Source: Asterella californica (Eukaryota; Streptophyta; Marchantiopsida; Marchantiales; Aytoniaceae). From it: DNA of 64,000 nucleotides. The first letter of the stretch is position 1. Every line of letters starts with the position of its first letter. Both the position numbers and the translations under genes were made by a program. Below the pieces are notes generated by a model, which worked only from the letters and a program-made list of their open reading frames with translations, did not search any database and had not been told where the DNA came from. The stretch is from assembly GCA_036924285.1 (NCBI GenBank), contig JAYKYS010000005.1, forward strand, positions 24,898,001 through 24,962,000, written 5' to 3'. Of the stretch, positions 12,109 to 24,412 are shown one piece after another.

Positions 12109-12767
12109 CTTGAAAGCATAAGGGCCACCATGCAGAGCCCAGTATAGGGTTTACATGTTTATCGTGCCTACTGCTCTTGCAGTCGGCACTCCCTGATTGT
12201 TCTTCCCATATCATGACTTATTTTAATTGTTTCACAAATATTTACTCCCTATAATGAAACAACGAAAGATAGTAAAAGAATTATGCTTGGAGATTGGAAA
12301 TTTCCTATGTTGAAATAGATCTCTTATGGTTGTATTGATTCATATGTCAGCATGATTGGGATAGACAAAGATATGACAAATACTCGTACAACTTGTACAG
12401 GAATATACTCCCTAGCACTAACAATTAGGAAGCACTTAAATTACTGTTACAGCCCACAACACGGACCGACTTTCATCCATCGATCGTACGCAATGTTACT
12501 GCACGGTAATTGAAGAAGGGTAAAATCAAACATTCCTGCCTGCCAACCTCACCCTTCCTTCCTGCAAGGCTGCGAATCCAGCAGATTCCAGCTACGAAGG
12601 TTCAGATTCTTTAGGACTATGTGGGCAATTGCTTCCGAGCATAGTATCCTAAACCTTATCAATCAGTCTCAAGAACGCAGCTAAACTCGGTGGTCATTAT
12701 GAGCGACGGTCATTATGAGCATCGGACCCTTTTAGTGGCAGCCAGGCAGAGCGAGGGCCGCCGGAGC

Positions 12768-12894
12768 AAAAGGTCTGCTCGTCAACTTTGGCGTAGAGAA
12801 GAGATATGAACTGAGGAGTCAATAGTTCCGGACCAAAAGGATTGTCCCGTCGACTTTGGACAAGGTATGAACCGTAGGAGTTCGACAATTCCGG
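12768..12894. repeat. Diverged tandem pair of about 62 bp
   Basis: Units 12768-12831 and 12835-12894 share AAAAGG..TG..CGTC.ACTTTGG, a TATGAAC core and a TTCCGG ending, with several indels. No coding sense was found. Confidence 0.5.
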
Positions 12895-13373
12895 CATCCG
12901 CCATATTTATCTAGGATCCCACCAAGCTAAGATTCACCGGACCGAATAGAGCGACTGACGTTGGTCGCGATCCATCACTCTAATCCTGCCCGCCTTGAAC
13001 AAGATGTGAAGTCACTGGTCACTACGTCACACGCACATACACACCCGAAAATACAACCCCAAGTTCGCAACGAGGCTGAGCCGCTGAAGCAATCACGACA
13101 ATCTGACTTCTGACACGTTTCTCCGCAAAAGGAAGTGGCGGAATTCAGTGATGGAATTCTGGTGAATGTTGACGCGTGTCAGGTGTCTGACTTCCTTGTC
13201 CATGGCTAAAACTGAGGATGGCCGGCAACAACCGTCATGAGGTGGCATGAGGAAGAGCTGTCCGTGGCTGGTAGAATGGTGAGGATCCTGGTGCGTCCTC
13301 CAGGCACAACGACCACCTTTCCCCTCCGTCCCCTACAGTCCACGTCAACTCCCCGTCTTGTCTGGGAGAAAAC

Positions 13374-13381
13374 GCGGGAAG
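13374..13381 (-). promoter_or_regulatory. E2F-like site (7 of 8)
   Basis: GCGGGAAG is one base from the E2F consensus TTTSSCGC read on the minus strand. It lies 145 bp from a perfect site and in the same GC-rich stretch upstream of the E2F gene. Function is inferred. Confidence 0.4.
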
Positions 13382-13525
13382 AAGCGATCGTGACTTGTGT
13401 GGATGGTTTGTCAGCTACCATCCCGGGTCATTTCCCTTCAACCTTACTAGCGTCCGGCGTTCCAGCGAGGTAGACGGGTAAAGGTTCGTAAATCAGGACC
13501 GACTGGACTCTGGAGGAAGGAATGA

Positions 13526-13539
13526 TTTTCCCGCGAAAA
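13526..13539. promoter_or_regulatory. Consensus E2F binding site, nearly palindromic
   Basis: TTTTCCCGCGAAAA contains TTTCCCGC, a full match to TTTSSCGC, and reads almost the same on both strands. It lies 1.6 kb upstream of the E2F start codon used here. Because the leader and promoter of that gene are unplaced, an autoregulatory site is plausible but unproven. Confidence 0.55.
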
Positions 13540-15121
13540 CGAACTGTTTCCGGTAAGCTGCCGGTAGGCGTCAAGTGCAGGAAATTCTGCCCAGCATAGG
13601 GTGGAGCGTTCGTGGGTGTAGTTCCCCAATATGAAGGGACAGTACGAAAGCGAGTTTATTCTGGTGAGAGTCGGGTGGGTGATAGAATTGACCGGTTCGG
13701 ACGGTGACCGGTTCCGGGCGCGCCGTCCGACATGGTCGAGCGGATGCCATTGCGTTGATGGTGTGGCCTTTTGGACCGAAGGGAGGGCCGACGTAGCAAT
13801 TTGATAGAAAAGTATTGGTTGGGGGGACCTGGGAGCTCAGTAAATGGGGGAAAGAGCCGGAGTTGGAAAAGAGCGAGGCTGATGTGGCACAAGCCTTTGG
13901 CGCGCTCAGAAGAAGAGGCGCGAGAGCGCATTCAAACCCTTCCCTCCTCTGCTTTTGTGATCCCGTCCCCTTCTCTCTCGTGTTCTCTCTCTCTCTCGTT
14001 GCCTTCACACTCCCCGTTCCTTTGTATGCTTGCTCGTCTCGGTATCACTCTTCCTCCCTCCATCTCCTTCCCCTCACATGACGAGCCAGCCTTTGAGATA
14101 TCTTTTGAGTAGCGCAGTTGGGCTCGTCCGCTGCTGCCGAAGCGTAGAGTGGAAACTCTCTAACGGCAAGTTCCCCGATGTGAGCTAGCCTGATCAAAGC
14201 AGGAACATCATTTCCGATCAAGCCATAGATGCCTAGTACACTTGTTCAAAGACGGACAGAGCAGTAGTCCTGAATCGCAAGGGTGGAGATGGGGAACTGA
14301 ACATGTTCGAAACAGACTTTTGACAGAGGTGGATCTTGTTTAGGGTTGGGAGACGGAGAGGGATTTTGATACGGAGGAGAAAGATGTTCTTGAAGGTGTA
14401 AAGAAGGACTAGACGACCTTTGTTGAAAGCGGGTAGAGGAGACGAGAGGATACGCGAGGAGATGGTTGTTTGAGGATATTGTATCCCGAGGCGTTCGCTA
14501 GTGGGAGAGATGTTTGAGTGGTTCCGAGGAAAGTGAAGAAGTGCTGCAAAAGTTCTGAGGTAGACTATAGTTTCCCCTTCTCACCCGCTTTCCTTTCCAC
14601 TCTCCTCCTCTCTCCCCTGCTGTGGAATGAGCACCTCAGTGTTTGAAGTTATTGGTGGTTGAGGAGTTGAGTTGAAGTTTGTTCTTCGGCCCAGGAACGC
14701 CTGAGTTACACTCATCTTCGCCCTCATGCTCACCGGTTCCATTCTGTGTTTGCTTGGGGTTTCTTGCTGTGCATGGTGGCCGATTTGCTTGGTTGAATTT
14801 ATCCTCCTTTCGGTAGCGGAGAGTTCTGCCATCGCACTTCCCTGCATTAGGCACCTGCCGACCCCACTTTCTCCTTACTCATCCCCTTGGGCGGTTCGAA
14901 TTACGGCCTGGTTCTCTTGCGGTTTACTCCTTGCAGAGGTCCATTTGTTCCGCATTTCTGCGTATTTCCGGTGCACGCAATCCCTCAGAAAAAGTTTGCC
15001 TGGAGCATCCGCGGCATACGATAAGAAGTAATTCGTCATAATTTCGCTTCCTGGGGCACATCAGCAAGGAGCTCAAGCTTTTAAGCGCGAGCACCAGTGA
15101 TCGATTTGAGTGTACGCGGAG

Positions 15122-18100
15122 ATGGTAGACGTAGCAGCAAGGGAGGGAAAGACTTTTCAAGCCCCTGTCAAACATCCTATGCCCCTGAGGCGGAGCAATT
15201 CGGGAGCGAGGGCCGCCTTTCGCCCGCATCATGGGAACAACGGTGGCCATCAGCCTCAGCAACAGTCATCCATGTGTCCAATACCCCACCCTGCTTATTC
15301 ACTACCTGAAGACTACCACCGCTTCCGTGAAGCAGGAGCTGCACTTGACAGTCAGGGTGCAGGCGCAAGCCTCTCCCACACAGATTTTACGGCAAACAGA
15401 TTCTCGGTATGAAATCTAATTCATCTCTCTGGTTGAGATTGTTTGAGTGTTGAAGTCTTTCTCTGCGCGTAGAGCATCGTCCGTGGATTGTTGTTTGGCC
15501 TGAAACCTAGAACATGATGAAGTATGTCGGACAAGAACTGTATTGAATTAGTTTGGATTGAGTTTTTCAAGTAGGCGATTTGAAGGTACTGGAACGAGTC
15601 TCATGGAGTGTTTGGAAGGTGTGGGAGTGCGCATTTTTTGGCTATTCCATAATTCACGGACGCATGTCTCCATGATGAATATCACGGATTGTGTTGGACT
15701 TGCGTCATGCTGCCATGGGAGTGTCGAATTTAATCTTGACCTGCTCCAAGCCAAATCTTGTGGATTAGTTTTAGCTAGGTGTGCGCCATTGGCGTTTGTA
15801 ATGTGGTTTGCGTCAGGAATTGGAAGTTTGTGAACTGGGATGTGGTTGTAGCTGTACTTCGGACTGTGGTCTACGGATACTATTGAAGTCACTGTTCTCC
15901 AGCAGTGCTCATTCTGGCACCAGATTCAGTAGTGCGTTCCAAATTGCACGAGGTAGATCCCTCTACACTGATTGTGAATCTCCGCGATGCATGAGCACAA
16001 TCGGAATTCTCCAGCATGAATAAAATTTTACTCTGACGAGATAAGGAATGCCGAGTGATCAGTTGAAATGAGGGCTTGATTGCTGTCCTGGGGTAGCTTT
16101 GTCTTGTATCTTGTGCATCAGAAACGCTATGCGGTATCCACACTTTCCTTCCAGATTGAATGAATTCACTTTGAGAGATAGTGATTGGCTTTGATTGGTG
16201 GGCGATTTCAAGGAAGTTCTTCTAAGCATCTGAGTCTATACTGGAATCTTCAGTGGTCTCAGGAATCCTTTCATTTTTTGAAGAAGCATTACAGTGAGTC
16301 CGATAAGGTCACATAATTTACTTGAATTGCACAGAGTAAGTGTCAGTTATGACTTCTAGACCATTTCTGCGTTAACTGAAATTGATGGTGTTGAGGGTTG
16401 TGCTCTGAAAGTATTAAATATTGGGAAATAGGCTTTCTTCATACTTGTGCCATTAAGTCAAGCCTGTAGTATTCGCGTCATGCGGCGGGTAAAGCGGTGT
16501 GCACAAGGCACATGTGAATGCTTGGCTTCTACCTTACCGCTTCTCTCTGGTATGAATTTTGCTCTAGCTTTTCTTCAGGGTCCTTCAACATGCACGTGTT
16601 GCTTCTATCTGGGTCAAGGATCTCCTGATGAAGACTGACTGTCCCAGCTTGCACCGTGACTGCAGTGGGAGCGACGTGCCCGGACGTCACTTCATTGTCG
16701 AATTCTGAAACTGATGATAGGTTAACACTATGTGCAGGATTCTGCTCGGCTGCAACAAAACTTCAATTCTTCTGCCTATTCGCAAGATGTTAAGGTTTGT
16801 AAGGAGCGCAGTACATTCGGAGTACACCTGGAAAAACTTCAAAATTAATTAATTTTCTTTCTCATTCATCTAGCAGTCCAAATCTGAAGTCACTCCCTAG
16901 CTCCACATTTCTTTCACCTTCTAGCTCAGTTACTTTCCATTTCCACTGGTGTCATGCGGTCAGCTGACTGTGAAGACACAGTTTACCCTCTGACGCCTTG
17001 CTCAATGGCGCAAGGCGCGTTCCTTTCCCATCGTTCTGCCTGGCGGTATTGAACCGTACTGTGGTGTGGACATTTTAGGGAACGCGGAAATCTGTGAATA
17101 ATGAGCAGGAGATGGACTCAAGTGGCTGGTCATCCGGCAACGGCGTAGCAGGAGGGGCTGAAGCAAGTCCCCTTTCCACACCTGTCACCAAGCGAGGTAG
17201 CCGAGCTAAATTAGTCAGACAACTGAAGAATGACCCACACACTCCTGGTGGTACAGGCATCGGTAAGTACCCGCGGAACTCGTACACGGCTTCTCTTTTG
17301 AGTGACGGAGTCCCTGTAATCAGATGAGCCCTCTCAGTGTATTGCTGTTGTTAAGTTGTATTCGGGACCAGTTTTGAGCATGTTTCAGTGAGTAATGTTT
17401 TGGTTCCGTGGCCATGCTGCTTGCTGTCATCGGATAACGGTTTAACATTAGTTCTTTGGTAACCAGGTTCTCCAGCAAGCAATGCACCAACTCCTAACAG
17501 TACCTGTCGCTACGACAGCTCGCTTGGTAAACTGTTTGTCACAGCGGCCCAATGCATCAGGTGGTTTTGAAGGCTAGAGTTGCCTTATTGGAAACAGATT
17601 CTTTCTTCTATTGTTGCGGATCCATTCTTACGTTCACCTGATGTCTCTTAAGGTCTGCTGACGAAGAAATTTATAGACCTTATCAAGCAAGCAGACGACG
17701 GGGTGCTGGACCTTAATAAGGCCGCAGACACACTACAAGTAAGAGCTTCTGCTCTCGTAGCCTTCTTTTGCTGAGAAAAATCCATAATTTGCTCAGAGTT
17801 AATAGTTTCAATCGTCATCGTTCGTCTTGGTGGTGTGTTTTGGTGGGTTTCTCCTTTCGTGACTTACCATGCATCCCATAGTGACATCTAGCTGTTTTTT
17901 CATCATGTCCGGTTTCTACAATTTTTCACCACAGGTACAAAAGCGGCGGATTTACGACATCACAAATGTGCTGGAGGGGATTGGTCTAATTGAGAAGAAA
18001 TTGAAAAACCGCATTCGCTGGAAGTACGTTGCTGGAAGATGAGCCGCATTGCTCTGAAGTAGATGTCTGTCAGTCGTTAGTTTAAGCAATATGTTTTCAA

Positions 18101-20824
18101 TGGTAAACTGTAGATGCATTCTTATCTTTACTTTTTTTTGTATCAGAGGCCTTGGGGTGATAAGACCTGGTGAAGGGAAGGATGACGCAGCTGCTTTACA
18201 GGTAATTACGTTTATTCGGGATGCACGAGTCGACCCTTACTTATTTCCTGCGTGTTGAATGAGTCCTTGAAGCTCGCTAACATCTCAGTCTATCAGTTAA
18301 ACTGATGGTATGAATGATTTACTTTTTGGTCCCAAAGCCAGGGTTATTTCGTACAGTTCATGATAGGCTTTTGAAGTAAAGTACGAGTCCAGTTTCAGAT
18401 CACATCCACGTGCTCATTGGCTGGTTCATAAACGGACCAAGGTCTGGTTTAAAGTCAGGAGACTCTAGGAGATAGGAGTCATAGGAGATTCATATAAGAT
18501 AGGAGTCCCTGCCACTTCGTTTGTGCGGTTGACAACTAGCGGATTTAACTCCATGAAGTACGTTTTCCTTAATCACGGTTACATTTCTGAGGCTTGACAT
18601 TCAAGGGGTAAAAGTCAGATATGAGCGGTGTGTAGACGAGCTTCTAGCCTAGTTTTGCTCCTTGTGACTTCTGACCATCAGTTCTGCTATGCAGGCGGAA
18701 ATCGAGGAACTGCAGGCACAAGAGCGTCGAATGGATGACCGTATAAAGTAAGATGGCGTGAGCTTATTAGCTGATATGGAAGGAGCCTGCCTTTTGTAGT
18801 TATTCGAGACGCGTCAAGTGATGTTATCTGCGATTGAGACGAATTCACACGTCGAGCCGTGTCTTACTAAAGCTTATTTTTTGTTGCCCTTGCTGTAGTG
18901 AAATGAGGGAGAAATTGCGAGTCCTCAGCGAGAATGAGTGTAATAAGCAGTATCCCACTGGATTTTTGAATTACGTGTACTAGATCGGAATCCCGTGTTG
19001 AGCTCAATACCTTTTCTGTAACTTCTGCTATCCGCGTGGATCGACATATAACTTCCGTAAATAGAGAAATTTATTGAACTCCTCCGAGATTCTGGTGTTT
19101 GACCCTCAACTTAAGCAACAGATGGCTATATGTTACTGAAGAAGATATCAAGAATCTGCCCTGTTTTCAGGTGAGTTGCCCTTCGGAAAATGTAGTCTCT
19201 TTAAGCATCTTCACTTCAAGAACTTTGAAACATCTTTATATCCAGTCTTCGACTAAGTTCAAAGAAACTGGCGGGCATAACTTTGTCCTCAAGACTACAG
19301 AACTGTACTGTAAGTATCCGAGGAAGGAAGCGGTTTACGAGAGCTGTATGCACCAATTGCTGACATAATATAAACTGGGAGTAGAACCTTTTCTGGAGAT
19401 AAAGGTTACCAAGCGAATGAGGCGGAACTAAATTAAACCATTTGGTTGTAATTCTGGTGTTTAACCGAGGCGTTCCGTTGTATCTTCTCGTAAGACCCTT
19501 CCCTGCGCTCATGCAGATGTAGGCTTTCTCACGGTCCTAATGCTCTTGAATTGTCCTGCAGATACTCCGCTTTTCTAACTTCTATATCATCGTTTTGTAG
19601 AACGAAACTCTAATAGCCATCAAAGCGCCACATGGTACGACGCTGGAAGTTCCAGATCCGGACGAGGTATAAGCGCTCCCTTCACGCAGTACTTCTGTCT
19701 TTCTGTTTGGATTTCACACTCATTCCTAAATTAAGGGTGTCACTGTTCGCAGACAGTAGAGTACCCGCACAGGCGATATCAAATATTGCTACGGAGTAAC
19801 ATGGGGCCTATCGATGTCTACCTTGTCAGGTACGCACGCCTCGAGGGGAGGTTTCATATATGTGTGTCTCCCCAGAGTTCCTTGTTCCCCAGAGTTTCTT
19901 TATCAGATCGAAAGTCTCGAGTCGAACACGTACTTTTCTTCGTGTGTTATTACTGTACGGCTTTTTGAAATTGTCGAGCAACAGCATTGAATGCACGGAG
20001 ATGTGGTCCGAGCTGTCTGCAATAGATTGAATAGATGGCGCTATATGTATGTTCAAAAGTATGACGGACGTACTCCTCCCCACAGCCGTTTCCAAGAAAA
20101 GTTCGAGGAGATGAATCATGCTCAGCAGCCAATGGATACAGCAGAAGGGGATTTGGGGATGCAATTATCGTATGCATCAAACCCGGTCATGGATACGACC
20201 GCGGATGGCGAGCGGGTGGTAGATTTAGGACCTGGAACTCATCCTGATGCGCCTTCTCCTCATTCTGATCCTGAGAGTCCTCATGATTTCGTTCATGGAA
20301 TAATGAGAATCATGCCTGCTGAAGTAAATGTAAGTTCCACACGAAACGGCGTATATTAACCTTCAGCGATTGCATCCTCCTCTCTGTTGGTATCCTTATT
20401 GCTCTCTTGTTTTTGGGCGAGTTATAAAAGCGTATGATGACCGAGAGTTCTTTGATCTTGCAGACGGAATCGGACTATTGGTTGTTGTCGGACGCAGGAG
20501 TGGGGCTAACCGATATGTGGAGGACCGATCGTATCCTCTTCTTGCGTCTTGATTCTGACCTTTGTCTTCTGACTGTAGTTGAAGTTGGATTGGACGGAAC
20601 GTTGTGTGTCAGGCTTTAATTTCACCTTGTTTTGCAAGTTGCAAAGTTGTGTTGTTAGACAATGTGATTTAAGGCTTTACCTTTACTCGTCGATAGCTTC
20701 GAATTCTATGTGGGAGGAGGTGGTGAAACTAAATCCCACTGAGTTTGGGATTGGAGACGAATCTCCCCGCCCTCAAACTCCTCCGCCGTCGAACTCTGCG
20801 CAGGAGGTGGTGCCCATGACGTGA
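15122..20824 (+). CDS. E2F: E2F transcription factor (typical, plant E2Fa/b/c class)
   Basis: Cell-cycle transcription factor that binds DNA as a dimer with DP and is held by retinoblastoma protein. Exons: 15122-15406, 17079-17262, 17467-17526, 17653-17738, 17935-18023, 18147-18201, 18695-18747, 18899-18949, 19116-19170, 19601-19666, 19753-19829, 20086-20329, 20464-20530, 20697-20824. All junctions are GT-AG and in phase; they sum to 1500 nt, 499 residues. Residues 1-95 carry the plant E2F N-terminal motif EDYHRF. About 170-236 is the winged-helix DNA-binding domain ([31 protein letters not shown]). About 236-355 is the dimerisation and marked-box region ([34 protein letters not shown]). About 437-455 is the RB-binding motif (DYWLLSD through DMW). 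The ATG at 15122 opens a protein-like N-terminus. Intron 1 is long (1672 bp). Part of the gene is copied in inverted orientation at 26-27.8 kb. Confidence 0.93.
16768..18514 (+). repeat. Inverted duplication, arm 1 (inside E2F)
   Basis: This stretch, from late intron 1 through exons 2-6 into intron 6, reappears in reverse complement at 26019-27768. By eye the arms are roughly 95% identical with small indels. The left edge fades near 16755-16768. The right edge is sharp after GGAGTCCCTGCCA (18514). Confidence 0.9.
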
Positions 20825-21185
20825 TCGACTTACTTACATTATGTGCAGTAGTTGTGACTTGGGAAAGGTCACAAAAAATGTATTGTCGCAGGGTGCCGAA
20901 GGCAACCTGTCCATGATTTTGACTTGCGATTCCTCCCTAGAGAGCAACCTTGTCTCGTGTCGCAGCCTACGTCATTTGTACATTTTAGGAAATCCCTGCC
21001 TGTGAGCGTGGATGGTATTAATCGCTCGATGTGAGCCGGTTGAGGAACGTGTCTGTAAAGCGATCGGAGCGACAACAACAACATTCTGAGAAGGTTTTTT
21101 TCGTTATCATTTTATTACGAGAGTTATTAGAATTGGCGCTGTAATTGCCGAGAGCGAAATCATTAGCATTTATGCATCTTTCAGC

Positions 21186-21191
21186 AATAAA
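21186..21191 (+). terminator. Candidate polyadenylation signal of E2F
   Basis: AATAAA is 362 bp after the E2F stop codon. Other weaker signals exist, so usage is inferred. Confidence 0.35.
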
Positions 21192-21819
21192 AGAGTAGGT
21201 CATAGGCTAGACTGGGCTCCAGTTTCGAGTTCACTATCTGATATTCAGCTAGCAAGCGAAAGCAGCAGTATCTGCCATGCGACCAAAGCGGCAATTGGCA
21301 AGTGAAGCGGGCTTTTCGAAATAAAACAACTCCGCCGCAGCAGTCCCTGCCAGCACCAGAAGATTTCAACTGTACCAGCGGTATAAGTTCTGGTTCTAGC
21401 TGTATTCGGCAGGAGCAAAGTTTTGGTGTGAAATCCGCGTGTCATGTGTACTCCCCAGTGTCCATATCAATTCATCTTTTCTGGACTTGTGTTTGACCTA
21501 CATTGGAGGCAGTCTAGAGGGGGCACCTCGTTTGATGTCAATGCGCATCGCAGTCATAGTTTCTTCCTGCTCTTGATTTCCAGCAGTCACTGGCGAATCC
21601 TCGATAAAGCTTCCCCGTCTAATGTCTAGTGCAGATGTCGCAAACTGTCCTTTCGTAGACCACTTGGGAATCCGGAATCTGTTGCCATCTGTTATCTACG
21701 TTTAACGTGGTATGGGTTTTCATCTGTTTAGACGGAGATGCTTCTCTTTCACTTTCATATGTGCTCTTCCAATTGGTATGTCGTTTCAGTTGAAAAGAAC
21801 TACCGGTAGGGCTAAAGCA

Positions 21820-22151
21820 CAGCAATTTGCTTGATCACACCCCAGTACTTGAGCTTGATCACACCCTCTTACGATGTATGGATTGATCACACGCCTGACT
21901 GGCTGTTGCCTGTAAAACCAGTCACTTTGTGATGTTACTCACATGTGAGACTGCACATATTAAATTTTCGTGCATGTATAATCTAACTATCAAAAACAAT
22001 GTTAAATATTTTGAATTAGAGTGATATTTAGTGAAGGTTGGAAGTACTAAAATGATGAACCAAAAGATAAAATGACTGGTTCCACTGTCAATAACCCGGG
22101 TTGACATCAAGCTCAAGGAACCTACTGGGGGTGTGATCAAGCAAATTTCTC
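21820..22151. mobile_element. MULE-type MITE, copy 2
   Basis: About 332 bp. The ends are CAGCAATTTGCTTGATCACA and, on the other strand, GAGAAATTTGCTTGATCACA. The perfect 10-bp target duplication GGCTAAAGCA lies at 21810-21819 and 22152-22161. It shares the triple GCTTGATCACACCC motif, the CCTGTAAAACCAGTCACTTT block and the TGACTGGTTC block with copy 1. It carries an extra AT-rich internal segment. Confidence 0.8.
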
Positions 22152-23752
22152 GGCTAAAGCAAGCGATTAGTATGGATGACAATCGATAGGCAGGACCGAA
22201 TCTGAGGTGCAAAGAAATACAGAACTGAAGCTAGAACGAATATCAACAGATCCGAGGGATGGCAGTCTCTTCCTTTGAATATGCATGCAACTAACACAGA
22301 CATCTAACTCTTTGATTAGTCACCATCATGAGTGTTATATAATATAACGCGGTTTGCGTCATATATATTAATACAGATTCTTAGTTATCCATGTGATGGA
22401 AAACTGGAAGAATCATGTGCAGAGTTTTATATCTTCCTTTCGTTATAACTTTCTGAAATTGAAACGTAGCAGTACCCGCACGGCTTTATATACATTGTTT
22501 CTATTGTGTCCGGAGACAAGAATAATATTATATTCGGAAGTTTACTAACGGTCTGATCCAGAGACACTTTTCTGCCTTTTCTGCAGAGCCCTCCTTCTGT
22601 ATTTGGTACGGCAAGAGTGTATTTCTCATCTGAGCTACTACTTGCTGTGGCACATATCGTGCCATCTCTCACCGCCTTTGTCAACTTCTGCCTGTTGAGG
22701 CGAGAGTGTTTTCTCCTTTGAGACGTTAAGTCTTTTTTGTTACGCTTGTGTTGTGTCACATCGCGATTGTGGGTCAAGTTGTACCCAGATCAATAAGTGG
22801 GTACACTTACTGTTTCGGTGAATAATAATACTTCTACCACTGTTTTTTTGGGGTGAAGGTTCCGAGGAGACTTCTCTGGAATGATTACAGACAATTGCAG
22901 CAGGTTCGTTAACGTTGGGGGTGTTCTGATGCTAAGGAGCTGCTATCGGATCAGCGCGATCTCCTATATACATCTCTATACTCCGATCTAGAAAAATCAT
23001 GAGAGCACTCTTATAGACATCAAGACATGAATGTTACATGCATCCTGTATTCGATAAAGACAGAAGTTACCATTAATATTACGTCGCGGCAAAACCATTA
23101 TCATATCCGGTGAGAAAAACTCTTTACATCTTCGTGTTTCTGACTCCTGGTGCACATGAAGTAACATAGTCTACTGTAATTGCTCTCGTATAGACAGTAC
23201 TTGCTAAAGCTTCTGTAAAATAATAAAAACTAATTATCTAAAAAATGTAGTGCAAAAGAAAAAGGAAAACTGATACCTTGATTCCTCTCAAGCTGGACTC
23301 TTGCACAAACTCAAATAAAAGTGTGATTTACTTCGAACGTTGCTTTGAAATTAAGTGTAATAATTTGTTCTTCACATCGTTTCGACGAGTTCGACCCCCG
23401 GCCGCAGTTCTAGGGTTATCATTTACTTGTGTAAGATTCTAAACGAGTGCGGCTGCAGGCCGCCGTGTTAAGGTTTGCACATTTCTTTGAAGAATTAGGT
23501 GGTTAATACATGCTCGGTCGGTTTAGGAGTTAGTGTATGTTGCACCTTATCTACGTTGTAAATCCCATTCTATTTTGTTTCATATATCCTAATTGATATC
23601 CATGTCTGAATAATATCATTCTGGATTCTTGTGGGTGGGTTTCTGAAAAGGAGTTTTTCTACCTTCCGAATTCTGGATTTTGGATTTCTGGATAGTCAGT
23701 ATTCTAAATGTGGCCATCATCTTACAGCTACAAGCAGTGAGTTGCGTTTAAG

Positions 23753-23913
23753 GCCTTCAACGCCTCTCCTGGAAATGGACGGACTTCGTGAACTTCCACC
23801 AAGCTGAAGGAGATTTGCCAGAACGAGCACCAATCGAGCGAATACTAGCCCGCCGATATTTGCTTAACAGGTTGATAAATCTGAAACTTCTCCCAGCTCT
23901 CAAGCCTCCTTGA
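23753..23913 (+). other. Candidate orphan terminal exon
   Basis: Open segment after a weak AG acceptor, reading LQRLSWKWTDFVNFHQAEGD, then a leucine- and arginine-rich end and TGA. It is protein-like, but I found no partner exons and no recognised family. It may be a gene relic. Confidence 0.2.
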
Positions 23914-24412
23914 CCGCAACGCTGCCCTGAGCGCAGCGATCTCTCCACCCGAGAACTGCACCGGGTAATTTCGAGGTCGAGGAACGAGATGGACGTGAAA
24001 TGCAAACGAAATCTTACATCGATCTAACGTGCCTGGCTTCTAGGTATAAACACCCTTTCCTGTCTTGTAACCTGGTTATTCACACTAAGGACAATTAATC
24101 CCGAAATCAGAAACACCATAACATAAGGCGGCCGACATGAAATCAGAAATTTAGGACAACGAACAGAAAACACATGGTGCAGTTTCGCACCTAATAGATT
24201 TTTCTCTACGAACAAGTCACAGAGACCCATTTTGACTGTTCAATGTGGGTAAGCTTCGATCCACAGTTTGGTCCTCGCAATGCCCATTTGCGTACACCCA
24301 AGCATGGTCTTGGTCCAGACGTGTTCCTCGCGTCGACTGTTATGGCGGCTTGAACTAGTTCGCTGTATACTGAATGAATCAGAATTCCGTTGCATCGATC
24401 GAAAGGCAAAGA

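Larger units (their letters stand above)
10407..15121. other. Intergenic and E2F upstream region
   Basis: About 4.7 kb. It contains two perfect hairpins (10710-10744 and 11709-11754), MITE copy 1, a diverged tandem pair (12768-12894), and a GC-rich, CpG-containing stretch (about 13.1-14.0 kb) carrying E2F-type sites. A long CT-rich tract follows (about 13937-14085), typical of plant core promoters and 5' leaders. The E2F transcription start probably lies between about 13.6 and 15.1 kb, but I cannot place it. Open frames such as 14726-15031 show no domain. Confidence 0.5.
20825..24412. other. Intergenic region between E2F and DPH7
   Basis: About 3.6 kb between convergent genes. It contains the E2F 3' flank with an AATAAA, MITE copy 2 (21820-22151), an AT-rich stretch, and one protein-like orphan open segment (23753-23913). 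No recognised gene. Confidence 0.6.

Noticed and set aside
14726..15031. 101-codon open frame just upstream of E2F
   Set aside because: Composition is Cys/Leu-rich without domain sense, and it lies in the presumed E2F leader; at most an upstream frame.
15548..16143. Several open frames on both strands in E2F intron 1
   Set aside because: They fall inside a phase-proven intron and show no homology sense.
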